Shown: positions 6,467 through 10,262 of the stretch, piece by piece | Layout of the letters: every line of letters starts with the position of its first letter | Numbering within the stretch: position 1 is the stretch's first letter | Assembly: GCA_015488875.1 (NCBI GenBank) | Contig: WFMX01000195.1 | Location: 1 to 10,262 of the forward strand | Length of the DNA: 10,262 nt | Origin: Campylobacterota bacterium | GTDB lineage: Bacteria; Campylobacterota; Campylobacteria; Campylobacterales; Sulfurovaceae | Direction of reading: 5' to 3' | Notes under the pieces: generated by a model | Told to the model about the DNA's origin: nothing | Database searches by the model: none | Seen by the model: only the letters and a program-made list of their open reading frames with translations | Program-made: the position numbers and the translations under genes

Positions 6467-7243
6467 ATGAAACAAGTAACATTTATATCATGGAATGTCA
6501 ATGGCATCCGTGCAGTTGACAAAAAAGAGGCGTTGCGATGGATAGATGACGAGTCTGTAGACTTTTTGGGTCTGCAAGAGATCAAAGCCCAAGCAGAGCA
6601 GATACCAACGACTATCTTTGATAGAGAGTACAAGCACAGTATCATCAACTCCTCCATCAAGAAAGGTCAGTCAGGAGTAGCACTCTATACAGACACTGAT
6701 GCCATAAGTCATAGTAGTTGCGATACGGTGGATATATTATCAGAGGGTCGCATAAATGAGTATCACTTCGATAATATCGCCTATTTCAATGTCTACTTTC
6801 CCAACGGACAAAGAAACGAAGAGAGATTGCAATACAAGATGGAGTTTTATGATAGATTTTTGAGCCATATAAATACCCTACGAGATGATGGCAAATCTAT
6901 AGTAGTCTGTGGCGATTTCAATACTGCTCACACCGCCATAGATTTGGCAAGACCCAAAGCCAATGAAAATACATCAGGTTTCTTACCCATAGAGCGAGAG
7001 TGGATGGATAGGCTCATAGATGAAGGCTACATAGATACTTTTCGCCATATCAAAGGCGATGAAGCAGAGAGATATAGCTGGTGGTCATATAGAGCAGGTG
7101 CGAGAGCTAGAAATGTGGGCTGGCGTATAGACTACTTCTTCGTCTCTGATGACCTCAAAGAGAAGATAATAGATGCAGATATCTTAGATAGCGTCTTAGG
7201 AAGCGACCACTGCCCTGTTAAGTTGGTGCTTGAGCTAGAGTGA
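6467..7243 (+). CDS. xth: Exodeoxyribonuclease III / AP endonuclease
   Basis: Base-excision-repair nuclease of the exonuclease-endonuclease-phosphatase fold, acting at abasic sites and as a 3'-5' exonuclease and 3'-phosphatase on duplex DNA. At 258 aa it is full length. Active-site motifs are in order: ISWNVNGIRA (7-16), LQEIK with the Mg-binding E38, NVYFPNG with Y110 (108-114), GDFN with D150 and N152, the ExoIII-type GFLPIEREWMDRL (171-183), SWWSYRAGARARNVGWRIDYFFVS (from 204), and the C-terminal GSDHCPV with D247-H248. AGGA at 6457-6460 lies 6 nt before the ATG. It follows tex closely in the same direction. There is no sign of truncation. The family assignment is firm; the choice between symbols xthA and exoA depends on the species. 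Confidence 0.96.
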   Translation: MKQVTFISWNVNGIRAVDKKEALRWIDDESVDFLGLQEIKAQAEQIPTTIFDREYKHSIINSSIKKGQSGVALYTDTDAISHSSCDTVDILSEGRINEYHFDNIAYFNVYFPNGQRNEERLQYKMEFYDRFLSHINTLRDDGKSIVVCGDFNTAHTAIDLARPKANENTSGFLPIEREWMDRLIDEGYIDTFRHIKGDEAERYSWWSYRAGARARNVGWRIDYFFVSDDLKEKIIDADILDSVLGSDHCPVKLVLELE

Positions 7244-7297
7244 CAATAGATCTCTAGCACGGGAGCTTCCCCACTGCGCTAGCCTGTCGAAAAATAG
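7235..7297 (+). repeat. Small hairpins plus motif copy after the exodeoxyribonuclease gene
   Basis: Right at the end of the gene CTAGAG (7235-7240) can pair with CTCTAG (7252-7257). Alternatively CTAGC (7254-7258) pairs with GCTAG (7278-7282), enclosing an inner GGGA-GCT-TCCC hairpin (7261-7271). The sequence continues into CTAGCCTGTCGAAAAATAG (7279-7297), the third copy of the short motif seen at the left end. No T-run follows, so a normal rho-independent terminator is not supported, although these structures may still mark the transcript end. Confidence 0.35.
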
Positions 7298-7410
7298 TTA
7301 AATAGATCCAGATTGTATTTCTCATTGCATAAAGATATTTATTTCATTTCCTCTCTAATCCATTATCACTACACACAATCTGCACAATATCAAGATATCA
7401 TTACTTCAAA

Positions 7411-7429
7411 TATAATAGCAGTATCGGAG
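7411..7429 (+). promoter_or_regulatory. Possible -10 box and ribosome site of the cusA-like gene
   Basis: A perfect TATAAT sits at 7411-7416 and GGAG at 7426-7429, 5 nt before the ATG at 7435. No convincing -35 lies 16-18 bp upstream, and the leader would be very short (about 12 nt). The ribosome site is well supported; the -10 assignment is tentative. CAGATTGT (7309-7316) and ACAATCTG (7375-7382) form an 8-bp dyad upstream, of unknown meaning. I see no typical CueR-type dyad. Confidence 0.35.
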
Positions 7430-7434
7430 TACAG

Positions 7435-10262
7435 ATGATAGAAAAACTGATAGCCTTTAGTATAAATAATCGATTTTTAGTCTTGATGGCTACACTCTTT
7501 GTAATCTTAGGCTCTATATGGTCGATGAGAAATACACCGCTCGATGCCCTACCAGACCTATCGCCACCACAGGTGATAGTGCAAGTCAAGTGGAATGGGC
7601 AGAGTCCAGAGATCATAGAGGATCAGGCCACCTACCCTCTAGTGTCGCAGTTTTTGGCTATAGCCAATATAGAGACGGTCAGAGGATTTTCTACATATGA
7701 AAATGCCCTCATCTACATCATATTCAAGGAAGATACAGACCTCTACTGGGCTAGGAGTAGAGTACTAGAGCAGCTAGCTTCTATACAGAGTCAGCTACCG
7801 CCATCAGTAGAGATATCACTAGGTCCTGATGCCTCTGGTGTGGGGTGGGTATATGAGTATGCACTAGTCTCCAAGACAAAGAGCCTAGATGAGCTACGGA
7901 CTCTACAAGACTACTACTACAAGTATGCTCTCATGGGTGTCGATGGTGTGAGTGAAGTGGCTACCATAGGTGGCTTCATACCCACATACCAAGTCACTAT
8001 AGCCAATGACTCACTAGTTAGGTATGGTCTCTCTATATCAGATGTCAGCAAAACCCTCAAAGCCAACAACAACGACACAGGCGGACGCATAGTGATCCAA
8101 AATGGCTTTGAGTGGATGGTGCAAGCCAAAGGATATCTCAAAAGTGTTGATGACATAGCCGATCTCACCGTCACTACCAAAGATGGCATACCTATCAAGA
8201 TATCACAGCTAGGCAGAGTAGAGATAGTGCCTGCACCTAGGCGTGGCATGGCTGACCTAGATGGTGATGGTGAAGTGGTAGGTGGCATAGTGATGGTGCG
8301 ATATGGCGAAGATGTATATAGTGCCATAGAACGGATCAAATCCAAACTAGACGAACTCAAAGTAGATGGTGTAGAGCTAGTCACTACCTACGACAGATCA
8401 GGACTCATAGACAAGGCGATAGATACACTCAAAAGTACACTACTCGAAGAGAGTCTTATAGTTGTAGTGATCATCGGTCTCTTTTTGATGCACTTCAGGT
8501 CATCTCTGATAGTCCTCATCATACTACCTATCACCATAGGCTTGACATTTCTACTGATGAAACTCTTTGGCATAGGGTCAAACATCATGAGTCTAGGCGG
8601 TATAGCTATAGCCATAGGTGCTATGGTAGATGCCTCCATAGTGATGATAGAAAATGCCCACAAAGCGATACACAAACGCATAGAGCAAAACGGAGGTGAG
8701 ATAAGCGACAAAGAGAGGATATCCGCCATACTCAAAGCCGCTCAACTAGTAGGTAGACCTATATTTTTCGCTCTTGCATTGGTGGTGGTATCGTTCTTGC
8801 CTATCTTTGCTCTCTCTGGTCAAGAGGGACTGCTCTTTACACCTCTAGCATTTACCAAGACATTTGCCATGAGTGCAGGGGCATTGTTGGCTGTGACTTT
8901 AGTGCCTGTATTGATGGTCTATTTCGTCAGAGGTCACATCATACCAGAGTCCAAAAACCCTCTCAATAGATTTTTTATATGGCTCTATCACCCTATTATC
9001 ATCTATGGATTGAAGCTCAAATATTTGGTATTGGCTATTGTCATAGGGTTACTAGCCTTTATGGTGCCACTCTACCAAAAGCTTGATTGGGAGTTTATGC
9101 CCATGTTAAACGAGCAGACTTTTATGTACATGCCTGTCACACCCTATGGTATATCTATAGACCAGAGTAAGCAACTCACCCAAAAGACAGACAAGATCAT
9201 CAAGAGCTTTCCAGAGGTGGCTAGAGTCTTTGGTAAGGGTGGTAGAGCAGATAGTGCCACAGACCCAGCCCCACTAGGAATGCTAGAGACTATAGTATCC
9301 CTAAAACCACAGAGCGAGTGGAGAGAGGGCATGACATACGAGAAGCTCATGGCAGATATGGAGAAGGCTCTACAGATACCAGGGCTAGTCAACTCATGGA
9401 CATACCCCATCAGAGGTAGGATAGATATGCTATTGAGTGGTATCCGTACTCCACTAGGCATCAAACTCTATGGTAAAGATAGTGATGGATTGCAAAAGGT
9501 AGCCAAGCAGATAGAGAGAAAGCTACAAGATTTGGATATCACACAGTCTGTCATAGCAGACCAAGCGAGTGCAGGTTTTTACATAGATATAGACATAGAT
9601 GAAGATGCACTAGCGAGATATGGTATCACCAAAGAGAATATACTAGAGTACACCTCCACAGCCATAGGTGGCAAGAAGATCACTACACTCTACAAAGGAT
9701 TAGAGAGATACCCCATATCGTTGAGACTAGAGGAAGATGAGAGACGCAATTTAGATGATATCCGCTCCATACTCATCAAGACCCCTCTAGGCTTCGTACC
9801 ACTATCTACATTTGCTAGAGTAGAGTATAGACAGAGTGCATCAGTCATCAAGAGCGAGATGGCATCACCAGTCACATTCATCTATATCACACCCAAGAGC
9901 GACATAAGTGCAGTAGTCTACAAAAAAAGAGCAGTAGAAGCACTCAAAGATATCAAGCTCCCAGCAGGATACTACATAGAGTGGGCAGGTCAATCAGAGT
10001 ACTTAGAGTCCGCCATGCAAAAGATAGTATGGATCATACCTACTGTTTTGTTAGTAATCATGGTACTCATATACTTTGCACTCAAAGAGATAGTGCCTAC
10101 ACTCATAGTATTTTTTACCCTACCCTTTGCTCTATTGGGTGGGTTGATATATATAGATATACTAGGGTTTCATATGAGTATAGCAGTCATTGTAGGATTT
10201 TTAGCACTATTGGGCGTAGCTTCTGAGACTGCTATAGTGATGATAGTCTATCTCACAGAGAG
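7435..10262 (+). CDS. cusA: CusA-type Cu(I)/Ag(I) efflux RND permease (3' end outside window)
   Basis: Inner-membrane proton-driven pump of the heavy-metal-efflux RND family, normally working with a CusB-like adaptor and a CusC-like outer-membrane channel. The frame stays open to the edge: 942 codons are visible of about 1,040 expected. TM1 is at about 12-30, the first periplasmic domain at 31-335, TM2-TM6 at 338-498, TM7 near 529-547, the second periplasmic domain to about 860, then TM segments from 865 on. IGAMVDASIVMIENAHK (394-410) carries D399 and E406, matching CusA D405 and E412, and lacks the extra Asp typical of the divalent CzcA class. M566, M616 and M665 line up at a constant offset of 7 with the CusA metal-site methionines M573, M623 and M672. 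M385, M397, M404, M479 and M494 match relay methionines. The start follows GGAG and matches the family N-terminus. No adaptor gene precedes it. Confidence 0.93.
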   Translation, partial: MIEKLIAFSINNRFLVLMATLFVILGSIWSMRNTPLDALPDLSPPQVIVQVKWNGQSPEIIEDQATYPLVSQFLAIANIETVRGFSTYENALIYIIFKEDTDLYWARSRVLEQLASIQSQLPPSVEISLGPDASGVGWVYEYALVSKTKSLDELRTLQDYYYKYALMGVDGVSEVATIGGFIPTYQVTIANDSLVRYGLSISDVSKTLKANNNDTGGRIVIQNGFEWMVQAKGYLKSVDDIADLTVTTKDGIPIKISQLGRVEIVPAPRRGMADLDGDGEVVGGIVMVRYGEDVYSAIERIKSKLDELKVDGVELVTTYDRSGLIDKAIDTLKSTLLEESLIVVVIIGLFLMHFRSSLIVLIILPITIGLTFLLMKLFGIGSNIMSLGGIAIAIGAMVDASIVMIENAHKAIHKRIEQNGGEISDKERISAILKAAQLVGRPIFFALALVVVSFLPIFALSGQEGLLFTPLAFTKTFAMSAGALLAVTLVPVLMVYFVRGHIIPESKNPLNRFFIWLYHPIIIYGLKLKYLVLAIVIGLLAFMVPLYQKLDWEFMPMLNEQTFMYMPVTPYGISIDQSKQLTQKTDKIIKSFPEVARVFGKGGRADSATDPAPLGMLETIVSLKPQSEWREGMTYEKLMADMEKALQIPGLVNSWTYPIRGRIDMLLSGIRTPLGIKLYGKDSDGLQKVAKQIERKLQDLDITQSVIADQASAGFYIDIDIDEDALARYGITKENILEYTSTAIGGKKITTLYKGLERYPISLRLEEDERRNLDDIRSILIKTPLGFVPLSTFARVEYRQSASVIKSEMASPVTFIYITPKSDISAVVYKKRAVEALKDIKLPAGYYIEWAGQSEYLESAMQKIVWIIPTVLLVIMVLIYFALKEIVPTLIVFFTLPFALLGGLIYIDILGFHMSIAVIVGFLALLGVASETAIVMIVYLTE

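Noticed and set aside
7917..8735. Open antisense frames (7917-8384 and 8388-8735) opposite the RND permease
   Set aside because: Ser/Met/Ile-rich shadows of the permease codon pattern, with no ribosome sites and no recognisable domains.

Overview
The window looks like chromosomal DNA of a Gram-negative bacterium. My best guess is a Campylobacterota relative of the Sulfurovum/Sulfurimonas type. The reasons are a fused HisIE, heavy use of ATA, AGA and CTA codons, moderate-to-low G+C, secreted proteins with Sec-type leaders, and a tripartite-pump RND permease. No rRNA or marker gene is present, so this placement is inference.

Layout. Bases 1-295 hold no gene I can name. They contain a G+C-rich palindromic block (1-75), a long hairpin with a distinctive loop (73-127), a duplicated 14-bp word, and copies of a short motif that recurs elsewhere in the window. 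Bases 296-4090 are a tightly overlapping minus-strand operon, read right to left: hisIE (histidine biosynthesis), a secreted TIM-barrel putative glycoside hydrolase of the DUF4015 type with a lysine/serine-rich tail, and a secreted GH20 beta-N-acetylhexosaminidase. A good sigma70-type promoter (TTGAAC-16-TATAAT) lies just upstream of hisIE. After a divergent intergenic region come plus-strand tex (RNA-binding transcription accessory protein) and an exodeoxyribonuclease III gene, 33 bp apart and probably co-transcribed. A 191-bp gap with a small hairpin, another copy of the short motif and a possible promoter precedes a CusA-type Cu(I)/Ag(I) RND efflux permease. That gene runs off the right edge with about 942 codons visible.

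How the genes fit together. The two secreted hydrolases are translationally coupled and probably act on the same extracytoplasmic, GlcNAc-containing glycan; the substrate cannot be read from sequence. Their coupling to a histidine gene looks like shared transcription rather than a shared pathway. Tex and ExoIII are housekeeping nucleic-acid proteins. The CusA protein keeps the methionine triad and the transmembrane Asp/Glu of the monovalent-metal class, but no CusB or CusC partner lies upstream.

I see no phage, transposase, CRISPR array, toxin-antitoxin pair or defence system, and no clearly new system. The least explained DNA is the repeat-rich left end. The most interesting protein-level point is the coupled glycosidase pair with its cationic tail.
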